Shown here piece after piece: positions 37,780-47,749 of a DNA stretch of 64,000 nt (positions within the stretch are counted from its first letter, which is position 1; each line of letters begins with the position of its first letter). Origin of the DNA: Odobenus rosmarus divergens (lineage: Eukaryota; Chordata; Mammalia; Carnivora; Odobenidae); assembly GCF_000321225.1 (NCBI RefSeq), contig NW_004451418.1:211226-275225 (forward strand). The letters are read 5' to 3'. The notes under the pieces are model-generated. The model saw only the letters and a program-made list of their open reading frames with translations. It did not search any database and was not told the DNA's origin. A program made the translations under genes and the position numbers.

Positions 37780-38300
37780 GTTGCTCTACTAGGCACTTAC
37801 TCATAAGACATGAAAACATATGTTCACAGAAAGGTTTGCACAAGAATGTTAACATGGACTTTTTAAAAATAATATCTAAAGCACTGGAAACAACCCAAAT
37901 GTTTACCAATGGGGGGAACGGGTAAACAAATTGTGATATAGCTATGCAATGGATTACCATGTGGCAATAAATTAGAGAAATCTACTAATATACACACCAA
38001 CAAAAATGAATCCCCAAATCATTATGTTGAGCAAAAGAAGCCAGACACATACACAAAAATGCACACAGTATGGTTCCATCTATATGAAGATCTAGAACAG
38101 GCAAACTAATCGAGGATGATAGGAATCAGACACTGGTTGCCTCTAGGAGGAGTGAATTGCCTATAATGATTCACTAGAAGACTTTCTGGGATGATGTAAA
38201 CATTCTACATCCTAATCTTGATGGTGGCTACATGGGCATATACAATTGTCAAAAATGGAACTGAACTTTTAAGACTCATTTATTTTATTGTATGTAAATT
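37780..38300 (+). mobile_element. L1M 3' region
   Basis: The stretch 'acaacccaaatgtttaccaatgggggg', '..ttatgttgagcaaaagaagccagacac', '..tatggttccatctatatgaag' and '..ctttctgggatgatg' are L1M. A second, independent copy of the element type at 34.8 kb. Confidence 0.85.
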
Positions 38301-38349
38301 ATATTCATTATTTATTTAAAAAAAACTAAAACTGCTGAGAGAAAAAATA

Positions 38350-38432
38350 GAAGAGGAAGAGGAGGGGAGGAGGGGAGAAGGGGAAGGGAAGAAGAGAAGA
38401 GAAGGAAGAGAAGGAAGAGGAGAGGAGAGGCA
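38350..38432. repeat. Polypurine (GGAAG/GAGGA)n tract
   Basis: Over 80 bp of purine on the plus strand with mirror-like AGAAG/GAAGA and GGAGG units, suited to triplex (H-DNA) formation. Confidence 0.8.
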
Positions 38433-38509
38433 AGTCTCTAGAAGTTGGGAGAGAAAGGTGAGGACAGGAAACTGATTAAAGAGTGCATAAGCAAGAAATT
38501 ACTCGAGAA

Positions 38510-39020
38510 GTGTTCTTAAGATGAAGACAAACATGGAGCTTCAGATTAAAAGGGTCCACTGAGTGCTAACCAGAACTACCCAACTAAAGCCTTAAATCTA
38601 AACATAACATGATGACATTTCTGAACATTATGAATAAAGTGAAAAATCCTAAAAGCTTCTAGTTTAAAAAAAAAGTCATCTACAATGTGACAGCATCAGG
38701 TTTTTGAGTGAAACATGAGATGGTGTAATAAAATTGGATTTTATCTTCAAAATTCTGAGGGGAAACAATATGGAACACAGCCAACTGCCAAATTAGCATT
38801 TAAGTATGATAACCAAATAAGGTTATGTTAAAAAATTTAGGATCTCAGCGAGTTTAGCCTTTGATAAAACCTTTCTAAAATAAATTTTTGAGAATATTTT
38901 CCAACGAAATAAAAGATGAAAATACGAGATTCAAGTAGCAGCAACAGCAGATAAAGAAATAGTTAAATCTTATAGTTACACCTAGATAATTATTGGGAAC
39001 ATAAGTGAAACTGCTAAGAA
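38510..39020 (+). mobile_element. L1/HAL1 ORF1-region relic
   Basis: The stretch 'gaaaaatcctaaaagcttctagtttaaaaaaaaagtcatctacaatgtgacagcatcagg..' and 'ttttatcttcaaaattctgaggggaaacaatatggaacacagccaactgccaaattagc' resemble L1 or HAL1 coding sequence ('attctaaaagcttccagagag', 'ttcaaaattctgagggaaaatgatttccaacctagaattctatacccagcc'). Frames are broken. Confidence 0.55.
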
Positions 39021-39356
39021 ATTATTCCTAAGATAGTTATAATGAAAAAGAAAGAATGAAAGAAAGGAAGAAGGAAGAAAAGATAAACAGAAAGAAAGAG
39101 GAATAATTTGGTACTAAATATTCATATAATGTGATTAAAAGTTGAGAGATACATAGAAAAGGCATGTCAGACTCTTATTTGGGGGGGATTTAGGTTATAA
39201 ATGTGGATTGATTTTCAGCACTGATAGAAAAGTGTAAGTTCAAATCTGTTAAAATGTTAAGAGTAACAGCAATAGAACACTTTCAAAACTTGAGGAAAAA
39301 TGAACAAAGTAAATAACATTTAAATACTTATTGAATGTCCATGTGCTAATAAAGTA

Positions 39357-39554
39357 CTTTTTTTAAAAAAAGATTTTATTTATTTGACAGAGAGAGACAT
39401 AGCGAGAGAGGGAACATAAGCAAGGGGAGTGGGAGAGGGAGACGCAGGCTTCCCACGGAGCAGGGAGCCCGAAGCGGGGCTCGATCCCAGGACCCTAAGA
39501 TCATGACCTGAGCCGAAGGCAGATGCTTAACGGCTGAGCCTCCCATGCGCCCCT
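39357..39554 (-). mobile_element. CAN-SINE, reverse, perfect 17-bp duplication
   Basis: Poly-T, 'AAAGATTTTATTTATTTGACAG', 'GGGGCTCGATCCCAGGACCC', then a GCGCCCC end. It is flanked by identical CATGTGCTAATAAAGTA at 39340-39356 and 39555-39571. Confidence 0.97.
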
Positions 39555-39589
39555 CATGTGCTAATAAAGTATTTAACATTCATTCAGTG

Positions 39590-39720
39590 TTTCAATTTTT
39601 ACAACAGCACTAGGAAATAGTTATTATATATCTAATTTCCTGAGGAGGAAATTAAGACATAGGTTAACTCTCTTGCCATGGTCACACAGATAATAAATTG
39701 GAAGGTAAGAGGCAAAGTGG
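39590..39720 (-). repeat. MIR/MIR3 fragment, reverse
   Basis: The stretch 'ctaatttcctgaggaggaaattaagacataggttaactctcttgccatggtcacacagataataaattggaagg' is reverse MIR-type. Confidence 0.6.
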
Positions 39721-39839
39721 GAAAAATTGTGGAAGTTTGAGAATACTACATAAAATGGGAAAATTATCTTCAAATCTATCAGTAATCACAATAAATATAA
39801 ATGAGTTAAATTCATTGACATATTGCATGGAAAAAGAAA

Positions 39840-41095
39840 ATTTAGCTATTGGTTATTAATAAGAGAGATATTTAAGAGACACTCAACAAATCCCAGAAGA
39901 AAGAAAAATAAAGCAAGAGTTGCAACATTAATATCAAACAAAAAAAATATTTAAGACAAGGAATTTCATCTTGATAAAATATAACCACCAAAAAGGATAC
40001 TTTATGTCCCAACACCATGGATTCTAAACAAGTAAAGCAAAAATTAGTGGGGCTATGAGAAACAGACAAATCCACAACAGTAGGATAAAAATGAAATTAA
40101 TTTCCTTGAGGAATCAGCAGATAAGTAGATAATAAATAAATCAAGAGTTGGAGGGTTTTCATAATATAATTAACAATCTTGATCTGATAGGTCTTACAAA
40201 GAGATGTAAGATTGTACAGCATAAAAATATACAGTCATGAATATTTGCAAAATATGCTTGTATTATATACAAACTTTATACTGAGAAAGTCTAATTTATC
40301 AGTATGTAAAAACATGATATTCTGGGAAAACATAATTTATCAAAATTGACTAAAGAAAAGTTATATTATCTGAATAGACTATTGACCGTGGAATAACATA
40401 GAATATTAATCAGAGATCTCAAGCAAAGAGGTACCAAGGCCAAAAGGGTTTTATGAATGAATTCTAACCATCTCATAATCTTATTTAAAGTGCTAAAGTG
40501 AAAAAAATGAAGATTTTCAACTCATCCCATGAAACTCTAATGATCCCACTATTGAAATGGATACTTCTCGCTTTCATGCATACACCAAGAAAACTGTAAG
40601 CATATATTTCTATAGCCTTCCTAGATTCCAGAACTAACAAATTGGAAACTATAACAACAAGAAATAAAACCCTATTCACAATAGAAATCAAACCCAGGTA
40701 TGATAGGACAAGTGGCTATTCATTTGGATAAAAACCAAAGCTGTATCTTTATCTTAAAGCTTAAGCCCAAAACAAACAAACAAACAAACAAACAAACAAA
40801 CCTTAAACCCACAAATAACACCAAAGTAGATTGTAGTTCTAAACAACAACAGCATCAACAACAATAAAAACTATAAAACCGTTAGAACAAAATCTGTTTA
40901 AAGATTTTGACAATCTTTATTTGAGGAACTCTTAAGTAAGGCAAGAAAACCACAAGGCATAAGGGAAATGATTCAGAGTTGCTTACATTAAAAACAGAAA
41001 GTTTTTGCATGGCCAAAGGCAGCAGAAACATTATTAAAAGATAAGTGCAAGATTGGTCTAAACATTTACAAAGCCTATGAGACAAAAGTCAATAT
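39840..41095 (+). mobile_element. L1 ORF2 3'-part relic
   Basis: The stretches 'caacattaatatcaaacaaaa', 'gtcccaacaccatggattctaaacaagtaaagc' and 'caggacaagtggctattcatttgg' give way to 'aaaaactataaaaccgttagaac', 'ggcataagggaaatgattc' and 'gaaagtttttgcatggccaaaggcagc' in the order expected of L1 ORF2. It has many stops and frameshifts. A (CAAA)n expansion sits inside at 40770-40801. Confidence 0.75.
40770..40801. repeat. (CAAA)n simple repeat
   Basis: Eight CAAA units within the L1 relic. Confidence 0.9.
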
Positions 41096-41620
41096 GGTAG
41101 AGATTTTGCAAAGATGGCCACAATAATTCCTCCCATCCCTGTACACATGCTCCTTTGCAATGTTACTTTGTTGGTCCTCCAGTCAAGAAGAGTCTATTTC
41201 CTGTCCCCTAGACTCTGAACTGACCCAGTGATTTGTTTGGCCAACAGAATGTAGTTGAAGTTGTACAAGTTCATCAAGAGGTCTTGCAATTTCTGCTTTT
41301 ACTCTTTTGCAGCTCTAAGTCTACCATGTAAAGCCATGCAGGCTAGCTTACTTGAAGATGAAAGACCCGAGAGAGCCTAGGTGACAGCCAGCATCAACCA
41401 TCGGACATATGAGTGATGTCATCTTGGACTATCAAGCTCATGACAAGCCAACACAAGGCTGTAGCCACAGGTGTAATTCTAGGTGAGATCAGCAGAAGAA
41501 CTATCCAGCTGAGCCCAGAGCAAGTTGCTGACACACAAACTGATGAGCTAATAAAATAATGGTTGTTTTTAGCCACTAAGTAATGGAGTGGTTTGTTACG
41601 TAGTAATAGCTAAGTGGGAC
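41096..41620 (+). mobile_element. MaLR-type LTR
   Basis: The stretch 'gactctgaactgacccagtgatttgtttggccaacagaatgtagttgaag' begins the body; it ends 'aaaataatggttgtttttagccactaagtaatggagtggtttgttacgtagtaatagctaa'. Both are hallmarks of MLT1-like LTRs. No internal genes. Confidence 0.7.
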
Positions 41621-41769
41621 AGTCATCCATAATTTATAAAGAATTCCAGGGATAAGAGCAAACAGCCTGCCTGGAAAATGGGCAGGCAAGTCACAAAACA
41701 AGAAACACAATGTCTGTTGACCTGAATCAGAGCTGGGAGTCCTGCTGAGGAACTGGAAAAGGAACTTGG

Positions 41770-41945
41770 GCTCCACAACCCGCCTGCCTGGTCTGAATCC
41801 TGGCCCTGCCCACCACAGCTGTGTGGCCTTGGGCAAGTGACTCAAATCTCTCCAGGCCTCAATTTCCTCATCTGTGAAATGGGTATAGAAAGACTATCAA
41901 TCCCACAAATCATTGCAAGGAAACTTACTTGTATTAAGTACAAAT
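41770..41945 (+). repeat. MIR
   Basis: The stretch 'ggtctgaatcctggccctgcccaccacagctgtgtggccttgggcaagtgactcaaatctctccaggcctcaatttcctcatctgtgaaatggg' is a well-preserved MIR. Confidence 0.85.
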
Positions 41946-42139
41946 AAATGTCCCTTTTACTTCTACTGCTATAAAGAGCTCAGGTGACCTCTTGCATCAG
42001 AAGCAGCGAGTACAAGAGGCTAAGCCGTTTTATTGAAGGCAAGTAGAGGGATAAAGGAAGAAAGTTCTTAAAGATGGTAGTTAGGAGACAGAGAACAAAG
42101 ACATTTGGTCACATTTCAGAGTTTGGTTTGCTGTAATGG

Positions 42140-42500
42140 TATTGCAAAAATAATCAATTTGATGGCTTGTAATACTTGCTTATATCTCACTGTCTTAATA
42201 AGCTCTAGCTTTATTATTTAAAATCAGTAGAAATTCTTGGTTTTAAATCTGACTGATGTTTAGTAGAAAGGCAGCCATTTGAATTTCAAGTAAAAGAGAT
42301 ATAATAATATTTATTATTATTGCTGTGGATTCTATATTTTAGGATGCTCAATCTGCCAGACTGCTTTCATTATATATAATTGTTTTCTTACTATTATCAA
42401 TTAAAGGCCTGAAAGAACTAATCTGAGTATCTGATCAACATGAGACACTCATTTCAATTAGGAGATAAGATTTCATTCAAAAGTGAAAAAAAATTAATGT
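42140..42500. other. Unique AT-rich block, candidate regulatory element
   Basis: No repeat family is recognised over about 350 bp. It contains ATCAATTTGATGG, TTATTATTTAAA, 'TATCAATTAAAGGCC' and 'TTTCAATTAGGAG' words that resemble homeobox or SOX-type sites. Function is inference. Confidence 0.2.
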
Positions 42501-42944
42501 TTCTGTGCATTTTTATGCAGCTGTTGCAGACAACTGGACAATTTCTTATATTTTAAAATACTGAAAGCAGTATGAAAACTAACATTGTTTTCACGAGCCA
42601 CATGAAATATAGCACACTCAAAGCACTTTACTGCCACCTCATAACATCATACCTACAGTACGGGGACAGTCACAGAGCCAAAAAAATGTATCCTCTAGTA
42701 TGTTGAAACTACCCCCAAAGTCATGTTAGATCATGTTTATATATATGTGCATATATGTATATATAATGTTATCAATGTATGTGTATATGTATATTCACAT
42801 TTAACACAATAAGACTGTCAAGATGTGTTTGAAAATTTAAATTGTTAAAAGGCCTTCTCTGTCTTATAGCCAGCATGAAGACTTTGCTAAGAACTTGGAA
42901 TACAAATATTCTTCAAAGATTTTTCACTATAAAGTAACAAAAAC

Positions 42945-43130
42945 AAATTAAGCAGCTTCTAGCTGTGCACCCTTGGACAAGTTACCTAACATCAATGTTT
43001 TCATTTGAATCTGGGATAGCAAGAGTGCCCGATTCATAAGACTTTTGTTGATATACGTAAAGTGCTAAGAACAGTGCCTGACACATAAAAGACACTTGAG
43101 AAATCTTAGCTATTATTGTTGTTATTCTTA
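42945..43130 (+). repeat. MIR
   Basis: The stretch 'cttctagctgtgcacccttggacaagttacctaacatcaatgttttcatttgaatctgggatagc..gtgctaagaacagtgcctgacacataaaagacac' is MIR. Confidence 0.75.
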
Positions 43131-43317
43131 CTACTATTTTATTGGGTGTCCTTGATATGTCAAAATCACCAGATCTTAAATAAGGAAGTATCTCTTTTTA
43201 AAAGATCCCAAATACATTACAGGTTGGGTAAATAAACCGACCCTTGTGTATTTCTAACTGCAACCTCATATTTTAGAATATGTAATATTCTAAAATATGT
43301 AATAACCAAAAATAATA

Positions 43318-43359
43318 ATATTATTATTACGTAATAATATTATTACGTAATAATAATAT
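43318..43359. repeat. Perfect 42-bp AT-rich palindrome
   Basis: The centre lies between 43338 and 43339. All 21 pairs match, from ATAATATTATT at the left end to AATAATATTAT at the right. It holds two ACGT cores at 43329-43332 and 43345-43348. The flanks carry further inverted and direct copies of AATATGTAATAACC (about 43294 and 43385) and its reverse GGTTATTATAT (about 43368). Confidence 0.95.
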
Positions 43360-44469
43360 GTAATATGGTTATTATATATTCTGAAATATGTAATAACCAA
43401 AAAAACAAGGTAGTGTAAGGATTGGTTAACTTCCTGGTTACAAAGAATGAGTTTAGCAACTTAAAGTATCACAGCCAAAATAAAATAAAATAAAATATCA
43501 CAGAGCCAACAAACTTAAGTGGAACTTAAGATGGGTTAAAAATGTCCAGTAAACAGAAAAAATATATTGTCCCCAGTCTTGTTTTTAAATACACCTGCTA
43601 CTAGTGAATTCAGTTTCTGGGGCTGAAAACAACATACTAATAAACGCTTTTGCAGATCTTCTCACTCGGTGGAACATATTCTCTTTCTCCATTTGAATCG
43701 TAATATCTTTGGAGAGCCAAAGAAATAACTTAGTCAGGAAGGATATAAAACCTTTACAATAACAAATTACAAAAGAGAATAAAATTATGAACCAAACTGT
43801 TAAATGCATCATTCTGCCTGGATAAGTGCACTGAGTGGACAGAATAACCAAATACCATCACAAGATAGGCTGAAGCTGGTGGATTAGCAGCTCCTTGGGA
43901 CCCAAGATATTCCTAGGAACATTACTCCTTCTAAATCCCATTTCTTTTGCCCTCTTGGGGAAGTTCTTCAGCCAAAGGCCCTTTTGAAAATTTAATCCAC
44001 TTCCCCTTTGCAGTTGCCACTTCCACCAGCTGCTTCTCTCATTACCTTACTGTTCAGGCAGAAAAGGCCAACCCCAGGTTATTCTAATGATAGCAAACAC
44101 CTCATAAAGAAATCTGCCAAATTTACTTTTCCATTGAACATCATTTTTACAGCTTTTCATGAACCCATGAGGAAAGAAAGCATCATGCATAAAATATGAC
44201 TTCCAGAAATCTTGAAGATATTAAGAATGATGCCTACAGTGTTAGACTGGTGGGATATACCATAGTCTATAGAATGGGAGTCTCTTCAGTTTCCCCAAAG
44301 GAATCCTATCAGTCTGTTATTGTACCTGTCGGCCCACAGGAGTTGACATTTTCAGAAATGTCCCAGATTTAAAAGAACTGCTAACTCTGGGGTGTATACT
44401 TTGCCACTCCTGGTTGGGCATTTGTGTGCAAGGATCACCTTGCTTTAGTCTATGACACCCGGGCAGAGA

Positions 44470-44660
44470 GAAAACTTGGTATAATTAATCAAGGGTTTGG
44501 AATGTATGAATTTGGGCAAGTTTCCTAATCTCTCTGTGCCTCAGTTTTTGCATCTGTAAAGGGGGCATATTAACAGTATAGAACCTCATTAAATCAATGA
44601 AATTCTGTAAAGCACTTAAAGCAGTAGCACATAGTAAGCACTATGGAAACAGTTAAGTGA
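44470..44660 (+). repeat. MIR
   Basis: The stretch 'tttgggcaagtttcctaatctctctgtgcctcagtttttgcatctgtaaagggggc..cacttaaagcagtagcacatagtaagcactatgg' is MIR. Between 43400 and 44470 no gene is visible. Confidence 0.8.
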
Positions 44661-45343
44661 ATTCTTCCCTCTTTAACAGTAGAACTTTTCACAAAAATTA
44701 CATAAAATGTAAAAAAAGGAATTAGCTGGGGCAGTGATTCTAAAACCCTTTGGGAACAATGAATAATACTTATCTGGACATTGCAGAGTAAAGAGTTTTA
44801 GAGAGGCTGATTTGAGGAAGAGATTTTAGGAGCCAGAAAATTGCCACTGCTTCCTGGGAAAATCCTTTCTGGATTTTCTTCTTTTCTTCTACCCATGCTC
44901 CAAGTTGACAGTTGTTAACACCCTTAGACTCAAGGAAAAGCGTCTTCCAAGACAGTCGCAGGAAATCCCTACCTGAGCAATTCTTCATTCGGAAGCTGTA
45001 ATTGACCTTGTGTCTGAAGCCCATTATCCCCTCCCCAAAGGCGACCCCCCCGACCCCCCCCTCCGGCCCGCCTTGGAGCTGAACGGATCATCAGAATCCT
45101 ATTCCTTAAAGCGACCCTCAACAGGAGCAGAACGCTGGAAGTCTTTATGTTTAAAAGCCCCAGGTGACCCGGTCCCCAAGCACGACAGGTGGCTTGATTC
45201 CGCGCCCTCTGCAAGGCTGGGGAGGGACAAGGGAGGCATGTGGACCGCGTGGGCAGACGGAGCGTGTCTGGCCATTCTCCTCGGGAAATTATTTCCTGAC
45301 CTTTGGCGTTGCTTTCCCAAGGGGCGGACTCACTGAGGTTCTT

Positions 45344-45542
45344 TTTTTTTTTTTTTTAAAGATTTTATTTATTTATTTGAGAGAGAGAATGAGAGATAGA
45401 GAGTACGAGAGGGAAGAGGGTCAGAGGGAGAAGCAGACTCCCTGCTGAGCAGGAAGCCCGATGCGGGACTCGATCCCAAGACTCCAGGATCATGACCTGA
45501 GCCGAAGGCAGTCGCTTAACCAACTGAGCCACCCAGGCGCCC
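45344..45542 (-). mobile_element. CAN-SINE 0.45 kb inside ISM1 intron 1
   Basis: Reverse-oriented SINE relative to the plus strand, that is, in the same orientation as ISM1. It ends 'GAGCCACCCAGGCGCCC' and is flanked by TCACTGAGGTTCTT at 45330-45343 and 45543-45556, both identical. It lies about 445 bp past the exon 1 donor. Confidence 0.97.
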
Positions 45543-45980
45543 TCACTGAGGTTCTTCCTCTCAAACCCAGTTTGGGGATATCACCCTACAGTTAAGAGTC
45601 TCCTACCCTACCCTTCCCCTCTCCCCCCCAGATTAACATTATTTAGCCTCTGAAGGGCAACCAAAGACTGGCAGCACCCCAAAGCAAACACACATACATA
45701 ACTCCACACTTCCTCCGCGCATCCTAAGCCTCGCACCCCCAGATACCTGACCTGTGACAGACCTGAAGGAGAGCGTCTGCCAGACCTTAGTGCAGGGTTC
45801 AGCCTTCAGGCACGTACCCCGCTCCGCCTACGCCTAAGACAGGTTGTCCCCGTCAGGCTGCTGCCCAAACAGTTGCTCTTTGGTGGGGCGGGGGACCCGC
45901 CTCCTCGCATCCAGCGGGTGCTAGCTCAGCACCCCACCACCCGCGGCCCCGCAGCCATGAGCGCCCCTCTCTGGCGGCGC

Positions 45981-45986
45981 ACTCAC
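45981..45986 (-). other. ISM1: ISM1 exon 1 splice donor (CAG|GTGAGT)
   Basis: Read on the minus strand, exon 1 ends CTGCAG at 45987 and is followed by GTGAGT, a perfect consensus donor. The junction is phase 0, after residue 46. Confidence 0.9.
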
Positions 45987-46124
45987 CTGCAGCTGGGTCC
46001 GGCTGGCGTTGCCCGCGGCCGCGTCGCGCCCGTCGGCGGCTCCCGAACCGCGCAGCACCGTGATGTGCAGCGTGAGCAGCAGCAGCCCCAGCAGCAGCAG
46101 CAGCTCCGCGGCCAGACGCACCAT
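45987..46124 (-). CDS. ISM1: Isthmin-1, coding part of exon 1 (residues 1-46)
   Basis: Isthmin-1 is a secreted protein with a thrombospondin type 1 repeat and an AMOP domain. It is described as an angiogenesis inhibitor, an insulin-independent adipokine and a Nodal antagonist, acting outside the cell through integrin alpha-v-beta-5 and GRP78. Only the first 46 codons lie here. They begin MVRLAAELLLLLGLLLLTLH and continue through ITVLRGSGAADG to end in SRTQLQ. From memory this matches human ISM1 except for about three residues near the end (R33 and R42-T43). Residues 1-29 form a signal peptide with a leucine-rich core; N39-A-S is an N-glycosylation sequon. The ATG at 46124-46122 has A at -3 and G at +4. 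The frame stays open upstream to an ATG at 46469 (115 more codons), but that Pro/Ala/Gly-rich stretch is not part of the family protein. The exon closes with GTGAGT in phase 0. Later exons with the TSP1 and AMOP domains are outside the window. Confidence 0.93.
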
Positions 46125-46152
46125 CCTCTTGAGACGCGCGGCTTTAGGACCC

Positions 46153-46156
<4 letters not shown>

Positions 46157-46184
<28 letters not shown>

Positions 46185-46185
46185 C
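46157..46185. repeat. (GGC)n in ISM1 leader
   Basis: GGCGGCGGGCGGC followed by further GGC units, just upstream of the ISM1 start codon. Confidence 0.85.
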
Positions 46186-46317
46186 GGGGGAGGAGGAGTT
46201 GGAGCCCGGGAGCCCGGCGGCGCGGCTCCCGCCTCGGCCCCCGCCGGGGCCCCGCTCCCCGGGCCCACGGGGCTGGCGCTGGGCTCAGCGGGGCGCGCCG
46301 GGCCGGGGGAGCAGGAG

Positions 46318-46342
46318 CCGCCGCCGCCGCCGCCGCCGCCGC
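46318..46342. repeat. (GCC)8 trinucleotide repeat
   Basis: Eight GCC units on the plus strand, GGC on the ISM1 strand, about 195 bp upstream of the start codon. Confidence 0.9.
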
Positions 46343-46597
46343 ACCACGGCGGAGCCACGGCGGGGCCGGGGGCGTCCAAGCCGGCTGCGGAGCAAACCCC
46401 GGCGCTCCCCAGCGGCGGCGGCGGCGGGGACGGGGGGCAGCCCGGGACTCGGGCCGGGCCAGGGACCACCCTGCGGGCAGGGGGCAGCGGGGGCGGCGGC
46501 GGGACTGGCGCAGCCGAGCCCCCGAGCGCACATGGGCGCCCCAGATGTGGCCGCAGCGCCGCAGCTGGAGCGGGAGCCGCAGCCAGAGGAGCGCGGG

Positions 46598-46650
46598 GAG
46601 GAGGAGGAGGAGGAGAAGGAGGAGGAGGAGGAGAATGAGGAGGAGGGCTT
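46598..46650. repeat. (GGA)n polypurine tract in promoter
   Basis: About 17 GGA/GAG units with AAG and AAT interruptions, about 480 bp upstream of the ISM1 ATG. On the ISM1 strand it is polypyrimidine (TCC)n, a type of element found in TATA-less promoters. Confidence 0.85.
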
Positions 46651-47712
46651 CAGTGGCGGCCCGGAGTTACCTCCACGCTTGGCTCCCCCGCCCTTGCCGC
46701 CCGGAGCCACTCACCCGACGAGCCACCTCCCCTCCTCCCCGCGCGCCTTCGGGCCGCGGGCCGCGCCGCCCCGCCGCTGAGTCCTAGGGTGAGCCGGCTC
46801 CAGATGGGGGCCCCGGGTACACAGGGGCTGTCACTGTTTGGAGGTGACCCGGGCGCCCCTCCGGGATCGGCGTCGGCCTCCGGGCTGCGCCAAGTGCGCA
46901 CACTGCTGCCGAGGTCGCTGTACAAGCGAGGGCAGACCTTGTGCGTACTGAGGCTCGGGGCTGTGGGTGGGTGGAGTGCCTGGGCGAGTTTAGAAACCTT
47001 TATTGACAAAGTGGAGTTGGGAGTTGTGGTGGTGGAGAACCGAGAGGGCGCAGGACAAGCCAGGTGTCTGTCTGCGACTGTGCGCCCCTTGCCGAAGAAG
47101 CTGCCGTGCGCGTGTACCAGGGGAATGATAAAGTGTCGTTCCAGAAGGGTCTTGACACTTGCTCCTGGACGGTGGGCCGCAACTCCCTGAGCAGCGCTGC
47201 TCACGCGCCCCCGGCGCCGGGTAGAGCCTGGAAAGTGAGGCGAGTCGGATTCGCTCGGTGTGGGTCCGGTCGAGCGCGCAGGTGGCGCGGCGGGAAGCTT
47301 CTGGGGGCAGGGAGCCCGCGGCTCAGGGGCGCAGGACGTTGGTGGGGCACTGGCGGTTCAATCGGCGCAGACAGTCGCGGGTCGAGGGACTCATCCCGGA
47401 GGCGCTGCGCCCGGAGGTGACCTAGGGGCTGCCGTCGCACAGCCGCCGCTCCTGGACCACAGCCTCATGACCGCGCTGCAGCCTCGGGCTCCCGCGCGCC
47501 GCTCATGCCTTGCTGGGGGCCTTGGGCGAGTGGAAGGGCTCCCGGGTCGAGCAGAGGGCGCGGAGTCCTGGCCTCGGATGCGAGAGCGAACTGGGTCCGG
47601 TAGCAGGCTCGGATAACCGCAGTGGCCGCGCGCGTTTCCCTCCCTTTCGGTCTTGCTCTGGCTCCCGCCTTCCCGAGTGGCTCAGAGTGGCGAGCGCGCT
47701 GTACGGCTGGGG

Positions 47713-47721
47713 CCTTTTATA
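47713..47721 (-). promoter_or_regulatory. Candidate TATA box, TATAAAAGG
   Basis: Reverse of CCTTTTATA. On the minus strand it reads GCAGTATAAAAGGCC, close to the ideal TATAAAAG box, and sits in GC-rich sequence at the far edge of the CpG island. A start site about 30 bases on would be near 47685, roughly 1.55 kb before the ISM1 ATG. That implies a long leader, a leader intron, or a separate transcript. Confidence 0.35.
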
Positions 47722-47749
47722 CTGCGCTGCCTCCGCCTCCTATCGGTTT

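Larger units (their letters stand above)
1..45986 (-). other. ISM1: ISM1 intron 1 (5' part, runs off window)
   Basis: The minus strand from the exon 1 donor at 45986 down to the window edge is read as intron 1 of ISM1. I found no further minus-strand exon of isthmin-1: no reading for the TSP1 or AMOP domains and no clean continuation of the exon 1 reading frame. A first intron over 45 kb is plausible, because ISM1 is a gene of several tens of kilobases in mammals. The interval is filled with SINE, LINE, LTR and DNA-transposon remnants, listed separately, and unique AT-rich stretches. The extent is inference; the donor is seen directly. Confidence 0.75.
46125..46470 (-). other. ISM1: ISM1 GC-rich 5' leader, in-frame open
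   Basis: No stop occurs in the ISM1 frame between an ATG at 46469 and the accepted start. The reading is Pro/Ala/Gly-rich and compositionally driven. A second minus-strand frame opens at 46531 and runs out of frame past the ISM1 start to 45983. If the transcript begins upstream of 46531, that ATG could act as an overlapping upstream reading frame that lowers ISM1 translation. The transcription start cannot be fixed from sequence. Confidence 0.4.

Noticed and set aside
45873..46787. 304-codon plus-strand reading in the CpG island, plus overlapping 182-209-codon readings on both strands
   Set aside because: Composition artefact. Stops are rare in GC-rich DNA and the products are Arg/Gly/Pro/Ala runs with no domain. 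The only supported protein here is the ISM1 exon on the minus strand.
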